From Crocinitomicaceae bacterium (GTDB lineage Bacteria; Bacteroidota; Bacteroidia; Flavobacteriales_D; Crocinitomicaceae): a stretch of 54,256 nt of DNA. A program made the position numbers and the translations under genes. Location of the stretch: contig JAKMFD010000121.1 in the NCBI GenBank assembly GCA_022425625.1, positions 1-54,256 of the forward strand, in the 5' to 3' direction. The notes beneath the pieces are model-generated. The model worked only from the letters and a program-made list of their open reading frames with translations, ran no database searches and was not told the origin of the DNA. Positions 27,027 through 37,211 of this stretch are shown here, one piece after another (positions within the stretch are counted from its first letter, which is position 1; each line of letters starts with the position of its first letter).

Positions 27027-27743
27027 ATGATTAAATCAATACTTTTTATCGGGGCATTTTTTTTCAGCTTTTATTCTCTTTCACAATTAATTACCACTCA
27101 AAGTCAAACTAAATCTAAAATTTCTTTTGACACCTCCACTTATCTTTACTTCGATACTGATATTATTTCTTCATTCAGATCATTAGCTCCTAATGAAGCA
27201 CATTTAAATACTCCTTTGGGAATACGCTCAGACGAAAGTCGACTCATTTGTAGCAGTTTCACAATAGGGATTTCTTTACCGCTAAACCAATTTATAAAAG
27301 TTAATAGTGGCTTGTCTTTCATCCAAAATGGAGAAGCTTATAATTGGTCCTCCAGCATAAATGACAGTACGTACAATTATAATTCTAAATACCGTTACAT
27401 AGGACTTCCAATATCGTTAAGCACTGCTTATGGTAAAAAATTAAAGCTGCATATTTCAGCGGGTATCATACCAGGTATTTTTAGTAGCTACAGACAACAA
27501 TTAGATTGGACAGATGCAGATGGCTCGGAATACGATGAAGAAATAAAAATTCAAAATGACCTTAACTTCTTTAATCTAGCTGCGCAAGGTAGTCTTGGTA
27601 TAGAATATTACTTTAAAGCTTTTTCTTTCCGAATGTCTTGTATCTATAGACAACAATTGAACAACACGTACAAAGAGTTTGAAGACTACATCCATAAGTC
27701 ATGTGGAATGGGCGGAAGGCTCACATTAACCTATTTTTTATAG
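27027..27743 (+). CDS. Outer-membrane beta-barrel protein (porin-family-like)
   Basis: 238 residues. Signal peptide at 1-19 (hydrophobic SILFIGAFFFSFYSLSQ). The mature part shows alternating amphipathic strands and tight turns (FTIGISLPLNQFIKVNSGLSFIQNGEAYNW; YRYIGLPISLSTAYGKKLKLHISAGIIPGIF; RMSCIYRQQLNNTY) that fit a PorT/OmpW-size eight-strand barrel in the outer membrane. No specific family is recognised. Its stop is directly followed by the Nif3-like start. Confidence 0.75.
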   Translation: MIKSILFIGAFFFSFYSLSQLITTQSQTKSKISFDTSTYLYFDTDIISSFRSLAPNEAHLNTPLGIRSDESRLICSSFTIGISLPLNQFIKVNSGLSFIQNGEAYNWSSSINDSTYNYNSKYRYIGLPISLSTAYGKKLKLHISAGIIPGIFSSYRQQLDWTDADGSEYDEEIKIQNDLNFFNLAAQGSLGIEYYFKAFSFRMSCIYRQQLNNTYKEFEDYIHKSCGMGGRLTLTYFL

Positions 27744-28838
27744 ATGCTGATTAAAAATGTAACTGACTTTCTCGAAGAAAAGTATCCTTTATCACTTCAG
27801 GAGTCATATGATAATTGTGGATTAACATATGGCCACAAAGAACAAAAATTAAGCGGCATTTTATTTGCGCTCGATGTTACCGAAAATACTGTTAAAGAGG
27901 CGATTTCAAAAAATTGCAATCTAATTATATCCCATCATCCTGTTGTCTTTAAAGGTTTAAAAAAAATAAATGGTTCAACCATGACAGAGCGCGTTCTTGA
28001 GCTCTCTATTAAAAACAATATTGCGCTATACGCCATTCACACAAATTTAGACAACCACAAGAATGGCGTAAATAAAAGAATCGCTGATAAAATTGGTTTA
28101 TCGCAGCTCAAAATACTTTCACCAAAGAATGAAACACTTGTAAAGCTGTGTGTTTTTGTACCCGAAGATGCTGAGCCAGCATTGAGTAATGCTTTGTTTA
28201 AATCAGGTGCAGGCGCCATTGGAAACTACTCAGAATGTAATTTTAAGAGTATAGGGAAAGGTTCTTTCAAACCAAATTTAAATGCAACGCCTTCAGTAGG
28301 AGCAATAAATAAAAAAATAGAGACCACTGAGGTCAAAGTAGAATATCTGGTTCCATTAGCACGACTTAGCATTGTATTAAATGCTATGAATGCTAACCAC
28401 CCCTATGAGGAGGTTGCACACGACATTATACCTTTATTAAATAGTCAACAAGATATGGGTTCAGGGATGATTGGAGAATTGCAAGAGCCAATGACAACTC
28501 GAAGCTTTTTAAAACATTTAAAAGCTACATTTAATGTTGGCGTAATAAAACATACAGCGTTAATTTATGACGAAATCAATACAGTTGCTATTTGTGGTGG
28601 TTCGGGTAGCTTTTTGATTGATGCTGCTCGAAAAAATAAGGCAGATATTTTTATTACTTCAGATATCAAATACCATGAGTTTTTCGATGCGAATAACGAG
28701 TTAATTATCGCTGATATTGGTCATTGGGAAAGCGAACAATTTACAGTTAATCTTTTGTATGAAAATATTAAAGAAAAATTTAGTAAATTTGCCCTCCATT
28801 TAACTGAAGAAAATACTAATCCAGTAAAATATTTTTAA
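27744..28838 (+). CDS. Nif3-like dinuclear metal centre protein (DUF34/NIF3)
   Basis: 364 residues, longer than E. coli YbgI because of a central PII-like insert (about residues 130-230), as in many Bacteroidota and Firmicutes members. Metal-binding motifs: SHHPVVFKGLKKI with His64-His65, YAIHTNLDNHKNGVN near residue 95, and a C-terminal DIKYHEF with IGHWESEQF. Proposed to be a metal-dependent hydrolase or GTP cyclohydrolase-like protein; the true reaction is unsettled. It begins at the stop of the barrel gene and lies 3 bp before the zinc-ribbon gene. Confidence 0.93.
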   Translation: MLIKNVTDFLEEKYPLSLQESYDNCGLTYGHKEQKLSGILFALDVTENTVKEAISKNCNLIISHHPVVFKGLKKINGSTMTERVLELSIKNNIALYAIHTNLDNHKNGVNKRIADKIGLSQLKILSPKNETLVKLCVFVPEDAEPALSNALFKSGAGAIGNYSECNFKSIGKGSFKPNLNATPSVGAINKKIETTEVKVEYLVPLARLSIVLNAMNANHPYEEVAHDIIPLLNSQQDMGSGMIGELQEPMTTRSFLKHLKATFNVGVIKHTALIYDEINTVAICGGSGSFLIDAARKNKADIFITSDIKYHEFFDANNELIIADIGHWESEQFTVNLLYENIKEKFSKFALHLTEENTNPVKYF

Positions 28839-28841
28839 TTT

Positions 28842-29684
28842 ATGTCAGGAACCTCGACTAAAGCAGAAAGCAAAGTAAAAACAAAGAAAACAGCTAAGCC
28901 AGCTAAAACAACTGCAAAAAAAGATGCAACTGTTGCTGAAAAGCTAGATGCTCTGTTCAATCTCCAAAAAATTGATTCTGAAATTGATAGAATAAGAATT
29001 ATCAGAGGTGAACTACCGTTAGAAGTAGAAGATCTTGAAAATGAAATCATTGGTTTAGAAACAAGAACTGGTAAAATCCAGGATGAAATTAACGAACTTC
29101 AACTTGATATTTCAAATAGAAAGCAATCCTCAAAAGATTCTGATACCGCTATATTAAAATATAAAGAAAGACAGAATAATGTTCGTAACAATAGAGAGTA
29201 CGAATCCTTATCCAAAGAAATTGAATTTCAGGAATTAGAAATCAAACTGAATGATAAACGTTCAAAAGAAGCTATAATTAAAATCGAAAACAAAAATGAG
29301 GTTTTAACTGAGGCAACGGAACGATTGGACATGAAGAAAGCTGAGCTTGAAACTAAAAAAGCTGAACTCGATACAATTATTAGCTCTACCCAAAAAGATG
29401 AAAACAAGTTAATTAAGGCATCAAAAGACGCTAAGAAAAACATTGAAGATCGACTGGTTATCGCTTATGAAAGATTGAGAGGTAATGCGAAAAATGGCTT
29501 ATCTGTTGTCGAACTGGTTTATGGCGCTAAATCTAAATCAGGACATCAAGATGCGTCTTGTGGAGGATGTTTTAACAAAATACCACCTCAAAGAGAACTT
29601 GATATTGTGACAAAGAAAAAGATTATTATCTGTGAGCACTGTGGAAGAATCTTAATTCCCACGGAAACAGAAGAAGAAGCATAA
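28842..29684 (+). CDS. C4-type zinc-ribbon coiled-coil protein (DUF164-like)
   Basis: 280 residues. N-terminal 30 residues are rich in Lys, Ala and Thr; residues 35-205 form a long coiled coil (DSEIDRIRIIRGELPLEVEDLENEI onward); the C-terminal zinc ribbon has Cys240-x2-Cys243 and Cys264-x2-Cys267. This family is commonly paired with Nif3 in Bacteroidota and is thought to bind nucleic acid, though its role is unknown. Closed by a symmetric terminator 5 bp after the stop. Confidence 0.92.
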   Translation: MSGTSTKAESKVKTKKTAKPAKTTAKKDATVAEKLDALFNLQKIDSEIDRIRIIRGELPLEVEDLENEIIGLETRTGKIQDEINELQLDISNRKQSSKDSDTAILKYKERQNNVRNNREYESLSKEIEFQELEIKLNDKRSKEAIIKIENKNEVLTEATERLDMKKAELETKKAELDTIISSTQKDENKLIKASKDAKKNIEDRLVIAYERLRGNAKNGLSVVELVYGAKSKSGHQDASCGGCFNKIPPQRELDIVTKKKIIICEHCGRILIPTETEEEA

Positions 29685-29688
29685 ATAG

Positions 29689-29710
29689 AAAAGCGCCTTA
29701 AGGCGCTTTT
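29689..29710. terminator. Bidirectional terminator between zinc-ribbon gene and dnaE
   Basis: Perfect 22-bp palindrome: AAAAGCGCCTT then its reverse complement, extended by three more T. It lies between the convergent stops at 29684 (plus) and 29721 (minus) and can serve both. Confidence 0.88.
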
Positions 29711-29720
29711 TTTATGAGCT

Positions 29721-32700
29721 TTAATTTAATGCAAAATCAACCTTAAGGTCCTCAAGCTTTTTAAGCAGCTCATTTGTTGGTTGCACCTTAATACTCCTAG
29801 AGGGTAATACAACCTGAATTTTTTCTAAAGGGTCAAAAACAGTAAATCGCACTCTACAATTACCTTTAACATCATTGTGCATTAATATTGCTTGTAACTC
29901 TTTAATTAAGGACTCATTAACCGTAGATGCCGAAAGTTTAACCTCGAGGTTTTTAGCTTTTTTTTCTCTTAAGCCTTGGAGTAATTCCATGCCATGAACA
30001 GCAAATTCGAGTTCCTTTTTCCATCGGGACCTTTCTATTTTACCTTTTATAATCACAAAAGTTCCTATCTCCATAAAATGCTTAAACTTTAAATAGTTTT
30101 CGCCAAAAAGAAACAACTTATAACTTTCGTAATAATCCTCAATAATCAAAGTACCAAAACCATCACCTTTTCGAGAAATGCGATGCTCACTATCTGTTAC
30201 AACCGCGGCAATCATAAGGTTTTTACCCTCATGACTCTCTAAATCTGATAAAATCCTTATATCTCCTCGACAAAAAGATTCTATCTCAATTCTGAAGTCG
30301 TCCAATGGATGACCAGACAAAAACACTCCGACAACCTCTTTTTCTTTATTGAGTCTGTATACACTCGACCATGACTCTGAAAAAGGAATTTTAGGATCAG
30401 GTATAGAAACCTCATCAGCGGTATCAAATATTGTAGTTTGGCGCTTGCCTAACTGATCTTGATAATTCCTACCGTAAGCGATGACTTGCTCAACAAATGG
30501 TTTTCTGTCTGCCTCTTTAACAAAGTACTGACTCCTATGAACATCTGGATTCAAGGAGTCCATTCCTCCTGCATAAATTAAACTTTCAAATACACGTTTA
30601 TTACATAAACGAAGATTAACGCGCTTTGCAAAGTCAAAAATCGAAATAAATGCTTGTTCTTTTCTAACCTCCACAATTTCATCTATCGGACCACTTCCCA
30701 AACCTCGAACAGCACCTAGTCCAAAACGAATAGCACCCTCCTTATTAATTGTAAATGTATAATTTGATTCATTGACATCAGGACCAAAAACAGGAATACC
30801 CATTCGCTTACTTTCCTCCATGAAAAATGTAACCTGCTTAATGTCATTCATATTATTACTTAACACGGAAGCCATATACTCTGCAGGATAATTTGCCTTT
30901 AAGTATGCAGTCTGATATGCCACCCACGCGTAGCATGTCGAATGCGATTTATTGAAGGCATAAGAGGCAAATGCTTCCCAATCCTTCCATATTTTTTCTA
31001 GCGTATCTTTATTGTGTCCCTTTGAAGTGGCACCTTTCAAGAATACCGGTTTCATCTTATCCAAGACCTTTCTGTCTTTCTTACCCATGGCTTTACGTAA
31101 GGTATCAGCTTGGCCTTTTGTAAAATCTGCGAGCTTTTGGGAGAGTAGCATTACTTGCTCTTGATATACCGTAATTCCATAGGTCTCTTTTAGGAATTCT
31201 TCACAATCATCGAGATCATACTCGATTTCTTCTTCACCATGTTTACGCTTTACATAGGATGGAATATATTCCATTGGACCAGGCCGGTACAAAGCATTCA
31301 TCGCAATTAAATCAAGAAACTGAGTAGGTTTGAGCTCTTTGAGATATTTCTGCATACCGGGAGATTCATATTGAAAAATACCGACCGTTTCCCCTCTCTG
31401 GAAAAGCTCATATGTTTTTATATCATCTATGGGTATTTCATCAGGATTGATCACAATACCCTTAGTTTGTTCAATATACTTAATTGCATCCTTGATTAAG
31501 GTCAACGTCTTTAAACCAAGGAAGTCCATTTTTAGTAATCCAGCATCTTCGGCCACAGAGTTATCGTACTGCGTACAGACTAGATCAGAATCTTTAGCTG
31601 TAGCAACAGGAACAAAATTCGTCAAATCATCAGGTGTAATAATCACACCGCACGCATGTATACCTGTATTGCGCACTGAACCTTCAATCGCCTTGGCTTT
31701 CCGAAGAACTTCAGCAGACTTGGTATCTTGTTTAATGAGCTTACGAAGCTCTCGAGCTCTCGAAACCTCCTCTTGGTTTTTCAGTTTATCAATAAGGAGG
31801 CTTTCCTCCATATCAAAAAGTTTATTCAACGAAATATCTGGAAGCATTTTTGCTAATGAATCTGCATCATTCAAGGGTAAATTCATAACTCGTGCCGTAT
31901 CACGAATTGCGGATTTGGCAGCCATAGTTCCGTAAGTAATGATTTGCGCGACCTGATTCGAACCATATTTCTCAATTACATAATCGATAACTTTACCTCT
32001 ACCCTCGTCATCAAAATCAATATCAATATCAGGCATTGAAATTCTATCTGGATTCAAAAAACGCTCGAATAGCAAATCATATTTAATAGGGTCAATATTT
32101 GTAATACCAATGCAATATGCAACTACAGATCCTGCAGCAGATCCCCTACCAGGACCTACACTCACCCCCATGTCTCGCGCTGCATTACAAAAATCTTGAA
32201 CAATAAGAAAGTATCCTGGATAACCGGTATTTTCAATTGTTGCCAATTCAAAATCAATTCTTTGTTTGAGGGAATCTTCAATTTCTCCGTAACGTCTTTG
32301 CGCACCCTCGTATACCAAATGTCGTAAAAAAGCATTTTCGCCTCGCTTGCCACCATCTTCTTTATCCTCAGTTGCAATGAATTTTTTAGGTATATCGTAT
32401 TCTGGTAATAAAACCTCTCGAGCAAGTGAATATGCTGAACATTTACCTACAATCTCCTCAGTATTTAATAGAGCGTCAGGAAGGTCATTGAATAAAGCCT
32501 TCATTTGATCAGAAGACTTGATATAATATTCATCATTTTCAAGACCAAATCGAAAACCTCGACCACGGCCTTTTGGTGTTTCAACAAGTTGATTGTCTTT
32601 TACACATAGCAGCACGTCATGTGCATTAGAATCCTCCCTTTCAATATAAAATGAATTATTCGTTGCAATCAACTTAGCATGATGCTTTCTGGCCAAACGA

Positions 32701-34094
32701 ACAAGGGAAGGGTTTAGCCTTCCTTCGACCTCAACACCATGTCTAGATAACTCCACATAAAAATCGTCACCAAATTGGTTGTGCCACCAGCTCAAGGCGT
32801 CCTCAGCCTGTTTCTCACCAACATTCAATAGTAAATTCGATATTTCTCCTTGAATACCTCCAGATAATGCAATAAGATTTTCTTTATACTCCGGAATGAT
32901 GTCCTTATCAATTCTCGGTACATAATACATTCCTTCAGTATACGCAATTGACGCTAGCTTTATTAAATTTTGATATCCCTTCTTATTTTTTGCCAATAAG
33001 ACGATACGGCTACCATTATCTTTTTGAGATTTATCATTTCGGTCTCTACATACATTAAATTCACAACCTATTATCGGTAATATTTCCTTTTTATGAAAGG
33101 GTGTTCCTGAAGCTTCAGCTTCAATTTTTTCAGCACGTATACTTTTATTTATCTTGTTTGCCGCAGCCTCAAAATGAAATGCGGCCATCATATTTCCCGA
33201 ATCTGTTAAAGCAATGGCGTGCATCCCTAGGGAAGCGGCTTTCTCGATAATACCCGAAACCTTCGCAGTTGATTGTAATATAGAATATTGAGAATGGTTG
33301 TGAAGATGGGTAAATGTTAAATCATTAAGATTCCCTATATCAACCGAGGTTCCCTTTTGATCAGATGAGACTTGTGCCAATTCTGCTGCTTCGCGCAGCT
33401 TAGCACTCTCCCCTTTAAGATTTAAATGTTTTAGACCTATTAAGGCAATAGGAGCAGGATTGGCCTCTTTATATTTTAGAAAATAGTCTTCTCTCTTTTG
33501 CAGCTCATTAACCGTGAATGTTTGTCGTCTAATTAATTCTAGAAAACAACGTGTTGTCGCCTCAACATCGGCAGTGGCATTATGCGCCTCCATGAACTGG
33601 GAATCAAAAAGGTGCTCATGAAGCTCCGACAAGGTTGGTAATTTGAAACGTCCTCCTCTGCCTCCTAGTAACTTACAAAGGTTTGCCGTCTTTTCGGTAC
33701 AGGTATCCAAAATGGCTTTTTCGGTCCATTCGATGGAATACTCTTTCCTAAAAAACTCACACCCCAATACGTTTACATCGAATTTTACATTATGACCAAC
33801 TAAAAAGGTTGCCTTCGAAGCCACCTCACTGAATAATTCTAGACCTTCGGAAAGTGTAATCCCATTTTGATTTGCTAGCTCAGTTGAAATGCCATGAATT
33901 TTCTCTGAACCGTATGGAATATCAAACCCTTCTGGCTGAATTAAGAAATCTTTGTGCTCAATTAGTGTTCCATCATCATCATGCAGTTGCCAAGCCAGTT
34001 GAACTACACGAGGCCAATTCTCAACATCGCTAATAGGTTGATTATAACCTTTGGTAGGTAACCCTGTTGTCTCGGTATCAAAAATGAGGTACAT
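29721..34094 (-). CDS. dnaE: DNA polymerase III alpha subunit with fused N-terminal proofreading exonuclease
   Basis: 1457 residues; a plain DnaE is about 1160. Residues 1-190 form a DEDDh 3'-5' exonuclease: FDTETTG (Asp6, Glu8), GHNVKFD (Asp106) and HNATADVEAT (His171, Asp176). After a linker the PHP domain begins at HLHNHSQYS (about 263). The polymerase core has GPGRGSAAGSVVAYCIGITNIDP and the catalytic PDIDIDFDDEGR motif. A C-terminal OB-fold region contains NLMIAAVVTDSEHR and GTFVIIKGKIERSRW. Exonuclease and polymerase on one chain is a known Bacteroidota arrangement that replaces the separate DnaQ. Single-gene unit. Confidence 0.97.
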   Translation of the reverse strand: MYLIFDTETTGLPTKGYNQPISDVENWPRVVQLAWQLHDDDGTLIEHKDFLIQPEGFDIPYGSEKIHGISTELANQNGITLSEGLELFSEVASKATFLVGHNVKFDVNVLGCEFFRKEYSIEWTEKAILDTCTEKTANLCKLLGGRGGRFKLPTLSELHEHLFDSQFMEAHNATADVEATTRCFLELIRRQTFTVNELQKREDYFLKYKEANPAPIALIGLKHLNLKGESAKLREAAELAQVSSDQKGTSVDIGNLNDLTFTHLHNHSQYSILQSTAKVSGIIEKAASLGMHAIALTDSGNMMAAFHFEAAANKINKSIRAEKIEAEASGTPFHKKEILPIIGCEFNVCRDRNDKSQKDNGSRIVLLAKNKKGYQNLIKLASIAYTEGMYYVPRIDKDIIPEYKENLIALSGGIQGEISNLLLNVGEKQAEDALSWWHNQFGDDFYVELSRHGVEVEGRLNPSLVRLARKHHAKLIATNNSFYIEREDSNAHDVLLCVKDNQLVETPKGRGRGFRFGLENDEYYIKSSDQMKALFNDLPDALLNTEEIVGKCSAYSLAREVLLPEYDIPKKFIATEDKEDGGKRGENAFLRHLVYEGAQRRYGEIEDSLKQRIDFELATIENTGYPGYFLIVQDFCNAARDMGVSVGPGRGSAAGSVVAYCIGITNIDPIKYDLLFERFLNPDRISMPDIDIDFDDEGRGKVIDYVIEKYGSNQVAQIITYGTMAAKSAIRDTARVMNLPLNDADSLAKMLPDISLNKLFDMEESLLIDKLKNQEEVSRARELRKLIKQDTKSAEVLRKAKAIEGSVRNTGIHACGVIITPDDLTNFVPVATAKDSDLVCTQYDNSVAEDAGLLKMDFLGLKTLTLIKDAIKYIEQTKGIVINPDEIPIDDIKTYELFQRGETVGIFQYESPGMQKYLKELKPTQFLDLIAMNALYRPGPMEYIPSYVKRKHGEEEIEYDLDDCEEFLKETYGITVYQEQVMLLSQKLADFTKGQADTLRKAMGKKDRKVLDKMKPVFLKGATSKGHNKDTLEKIWKDWEAFASYAFNKSHSTCYAWVAYQTAYLKANYPAEYMASVLSNNMNDIKQVTFFMEESKRMGIPVFGPDVNESNYTFTINKEGAIRFGLGAVRGLGSGPIDEIVEVRKEQAFISIFDFAKRVNLRLCNKRVFESLIYAGGMDSLNPDVHRSQYFVKEADRKPFVEQVIAYGRNYQDQLGKRQTTIFDTADEVSIPDPKIPFSESWSSVYRLNKEKEVVGVFLSGHPLDDFRIEIESFCRGDIRILSDLESHEGKNLMIAAVVTDSEHRISRKGDGFGTLIIEDYYESYKLFLFGENYLKFKHFMEIGTFVIIKGKIERSRWKKELEFAVHGMELLQGLREKKAKNLEVKLSASTVNESLIKELQAILMHNDVKGNCRVRFTVFDPLEKIQVVLPSRSIKVQPTNELLKKLEDLKVDFALN

Positions 34095-34201
34095 TGAAAA
34101 TTTCTTTGAAGAATAAAGATAAAGAAATCAATGCCCCACAATCCGCGTGTTGAAAACTATTTTTTGTAATTTTTATGAAGATAATTTAAAGCATATACTT
34201 T

Positions 34202-35692
34202 ATGAATCAATACATCCTATCAATCGATGCAGGGACTACCAGCTCAAGGGCTTTAATATTTGATAAAAAAGGTAATGAAATTGCCAAAGCTCAATTTGAG
34301 TTTAAACAACATTTCCCAAAAGAAGGCTGGGTTGAGCATGACCCTCTTGAAATTTGGTCAAGTCAAAAAAAAGCATTGCAAAGTGCAATGTCAATGCATC
34401 AAATTTCTAGTCTTGAGATTAAGGGTATTGGTATTACCAATCAAAGAGAAACGACCGTAGTTTGGGAGAAAGATACCGGGAAACCAATCTACAATGCAAT
34501 CGTTTGGCAGGATAGGCGAACAAGTGAGTATTGCAACGAATTAAAAGAAAAAGGAATGGAGCCCCTAATAATGTCTAAAACTGGATTGTTATTAGACCCT
34601 TATTTTTCTGGCACAAAAATCCATTGGATTCTTGAAAACATTGAAGGTGCAAGAAAAAAAGCACAGGACGGGCAGCTACTATTTGGAACCATTGATACCT
34701 GGCTTATTTGGAACCTTACCGGTGGAGAAAAACACATAACAGACCCGAGTAATGCAAGTCGAACCTTATTGTACGACATTCACAAAAATAAATGGGACGA
34801 AGAGCTTCTTAAACTTTTTAATATTCCCTTTGACATGCTACCCAGAGTAGTCCAGAGTGTTTCAAATGATGCAAAAGCCAAACTAGAAGATTGGGAAAGT
34901 AGCATACCAATATGTGCCATTGCAGGTGATCAACAAGCCGCGCTTTTCGGTCAGCTGTGCTTTACACCTGGTGCTGTTAAAAATACATACGGAACAGGAT
35001 GTTTCAGCATGATGCATACCGGTCAAAAGGCGGTGAAATCAAAAAATAAAATGCTAACAACTATAGCATGGCAAATGAACGATGAAGTAGAATATGCCCT
35101 TGAAGGTAGCGTTTTCATTGGTGGTGCGCTCATTCAATGGCTTAGAGATGGATTGGACCTTGTGAAAGATGCGGCAGAGATTGAGCATCTCGCCTTGAGT
35201 GTGAGCGATAATGGTGGTGTGACCTTTATTTCTGCATTAACAGGACTTGGTGCGCCTTATTGGGATCCGTTTGCTAAAGGAGGGATATTAGGACTGACAA
35301 GAGGGACTGAAAAAGGACATATCGCAAGAGCTGCTCTCGAGGCTATTGCGATACGCTCAATGGAAATTATAGTAGAAATGGAAAAAGATTCTGGTATCAA
35401 ATTTTCAACTCTAAAAGTAGATGGCGGGGCAAGTAGAAACAACTTACTTATGCAAATTCAAGCCAACCTTTTAAATGCAAAAGTAATCCGACCAAAAATA
35501 ACGGAAACAACTGCATTAGGAATTGCATTTATGGCTGGCCTTGGTTGCGGTTACTGGAAAGATAAAGCTTCATTAAAAGATTTGTGCGAGGAGGAAAAAA
35601 GCTTTACACCGCAATACTCGAAATCAACAAATGAAATGTTAAAGCTATGGAATCATAGAATTCAAAAGATATTAAGCAATGAATCGCGATAA
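34202..35692 (+). CDS. glpK: Glycerol kinase
   Basis: Phosphorylates glycerol to sn-glycerol 3-phosphate with ATP. 496 residues, FGGY family. Motifs: LSIDAGTTSSRALIFD (phosphate 1), GITNQRETTVVWEKDTGKPIYNAIVWQDRRT, GTIDTWLIWNLTGG, and the C-terminal GLGAPYWDPFAKGGILGLTRGT and VDGGASRNNLLMQIQANLL. First of three genes glpK-glpD-glpF; overlaps glpD by 14 bp. No convincing repressor site is visible upstream. Confidence 0.97.
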   Translation: MNQYILSIDAGTTSSRALIFDKKGNEIAKAQFEFKQHFPKEGWVEHDPLEIWSSQKKALQSAMSMHQISSLEIKGIGITNQRETTVVWEKDTGKPIYNAIVWQDRRTSEYCNELKEKGMEPLIMSKTGLLLDPYFSGTKIHWILENIEGARKKAQDGQLLFGTIDTWLIWNLTGGEKHITDPSNASRTLLYDIHKNKWDEELLKLFNIPFDMLPRVVQSVSNDAKAKLEDWESSIPICAIAGDQQAALFGQLCFTPGAVKNTYGTGCFSMMHTGQKAVKSKNKMLTTIAWQMNDEVEYALEGSVFIGGALIQWLRDGLDLVKDAAEIEHLALSVSDNGGVTFISALTGLGAPYWDPFAKGGILGLTRGTEKGHIARAALEAIAIRSMEIIVEMEKDSGIKFSTLKVDGGASRNNLLMQIQANLLNAKVIRPKITETTALGIAFMAGLGCGYWKDKASLKDLCEEEKSFTPQYSKSTNEMLKLWNHRIQKILSNESR

Positions 35693-37211
35693 AAACATTC
35701 GGCTTTTATCTAAAGTTTCCGTTTGGGACTTAATTGTAATTGGTGGAGGAGCGTCAGGTCTTGGCGCTGCATTGGATGCTGCATCCAGAGGAATGAAAGT
35801 CCTGTTAATTGAAAAATATGATTTTAGCAAAGGAACCTCTTCAAAAAGCACCAAACTCATACACGGTGGTGTTCGGTACTTAAAAAATGCAGAATTTAAA
35901 TTGGTCAGAAAAGCACTTCATGAACGATACATCTTGAAAAAAAACGCGCCACATTTAGTACAAAATAAAGACTTTATTATTCCAATCTATAACTGGATTA
36001 ATTTCTTTTTTTATGGAATAGGATTAAGGCTTTATGACGCTATTTCTGGCAAATGGAGTTTTGGAAGTACTAAGTTTTTAAATAAAAAAACAACTATTGA
36101 ACATTTAAATTCTATAAATACAAAAAGCCTAAAAGGCGGAATCAAATATAAGGATGGACAATTTGACGATGCTAGATTCGCAATAAGCCTTGCCCATACC
36201 ATTGAAAACGTGGGGGGCACTGTTTTGAACTATATGGAATACTTATCTCCTAGGATAGAGAATAATTCTATTAATGGAATTATAGCTAATGATAAAATTG
36301 ATCAAAAGGAATTTCACCTCTCCTCAAAATACATCATCAATGCAACTGGGGTGTTTTCAAATAAATTAATGATGTCAATAACCTCTCAATTCAAAATTAA
36401 AGCAAGTAGAGGAACTCATGTTGTTGTCGATCGTTCTTTTCTTAATTCACAGCATGCCATAATGATCCCTAAAACAATTGATGGTAGAGTCCTTTTTGTT
36501 ATACCCTGGAATAACAAAACGCTTATTGGCACTACTGATGAGGAGACAAATGAAATTGATATTGATCTAAAAACACCGTTGACGGATATTGGATTTATAT
36601 TGGAAAATGTTAAAAACTACCTCTCTAGCCCCCCAAAAAAAAAGGATATTAAAAGTGTTTTTACGGGGCTTCGACCTTTAGTATCAAATAAGGATAATTC
36701 AAGTACAAAAGAATTGTCACGCGCACATATTATTCATGAATCAGATGACGGTATCATACATATGCTTGGTGGGAAATGGACTACCTATCGCCTAATGGGT
36801 TTGGAAGCCATAGACTGCTTATTAAAGGATAAAACACTTCAATTTGGCAACAGTAATACATCCTCTTTACGGTTATTTGGATTCAAAGATGTTGTTGACT
36901 TTCAAGATCCATTGCACGTTTATGGTACCGAATTAAAAAGACTTAAGACCTATGGCGCTATGGTTTCCATATCAAATCATATATTTATAAGTGAAGCCAT
37001 GATTGCGTATGCGATTCATGAAGAAATGGCCATTAATCTGGAAGATATATTGGCAAGAAGGACACGTTGTCTATTTATTGATGCAAAGGAAACCATAAAA
37101 ATAGCTCCAAAGGTTGCTAAAATAATGGCATCAGTATTAAAAATGGATGATACATGGACTACAAAACAGCTTGATTTATTTTTACCTTTGGCTTCAAAAT
37201 ATATTATATGA
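35679..37211 (+). CDS. glpD: Glycerol-3-phosphate dehydrogenase, FAD-dependent
   Basis: Oxidises glycerol 3-phosphate to dihydroxyacetone phosphate and feeds electrons to quinone at the membrane. 510 residues. The FAD-binding motif is VIGGGASGLGAALDAASRGMKVLLIEKYDFSKGTSSKSTKLIHGGVRYLK near the N-terminus; VVDRSF, PWNNKTLIGTTDEE and GGKWTTYR are typical of the family. A C6 tract followed by A9 (36629-36643) sits in the SSPPKKK codons. Overlaps glpF by 4 bp. Confidence 0.96.
   Translation: MNRDKNIRLLSKVSVWDLIVIGGGASGLGAALDAASRGMKVLLIEKYDFSKGTSSKSTKLIHGGVRYLKNAEFKLVRKALHERYILKKNAPHLVQNKDFIIPIYNWINFFFYGIGLRLYDAISGKWSFGSTKFLNKKTTIEHLNSINTKSLKGGIKYKDGQFDDARFAISLAHTIENVGGTVLNYMEYLSPRIENNSINGIIANDKIDQKEFHLSSKYIINATGVFSNKLMMSITSQFKIKASRGTHVVVDRSFLNSQHAIMIPKTIDGRVLFVIPWNNKTLIGTTDEETNEIDIDLKTPLTDIGFILENVKNYLSSPPKKKDIKSVFTGLRPLVSNKDNSSTKELSRAHIIHESDDGIIHMLGGKWTTYRLMGLEAIDCLLKDKTLQFGNSNTSSLRLFGFKDVVDFQDPLHVYGTELKRLKTYGAMVSISNHIFISEAMIAYAIHEEMAINLEDILARRTRCLFIDAKETIKIAPKVAKIMASVLKMDDTWTTKQLDLFLPLASKYII

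Noticed and set aside
36629-36643. C6-A9 tract in glpD as a slippage or phase-variation site
   Set aside because: The C run is only six and A runs are common in this DNA; glpD is not a typical phase-variable gene.
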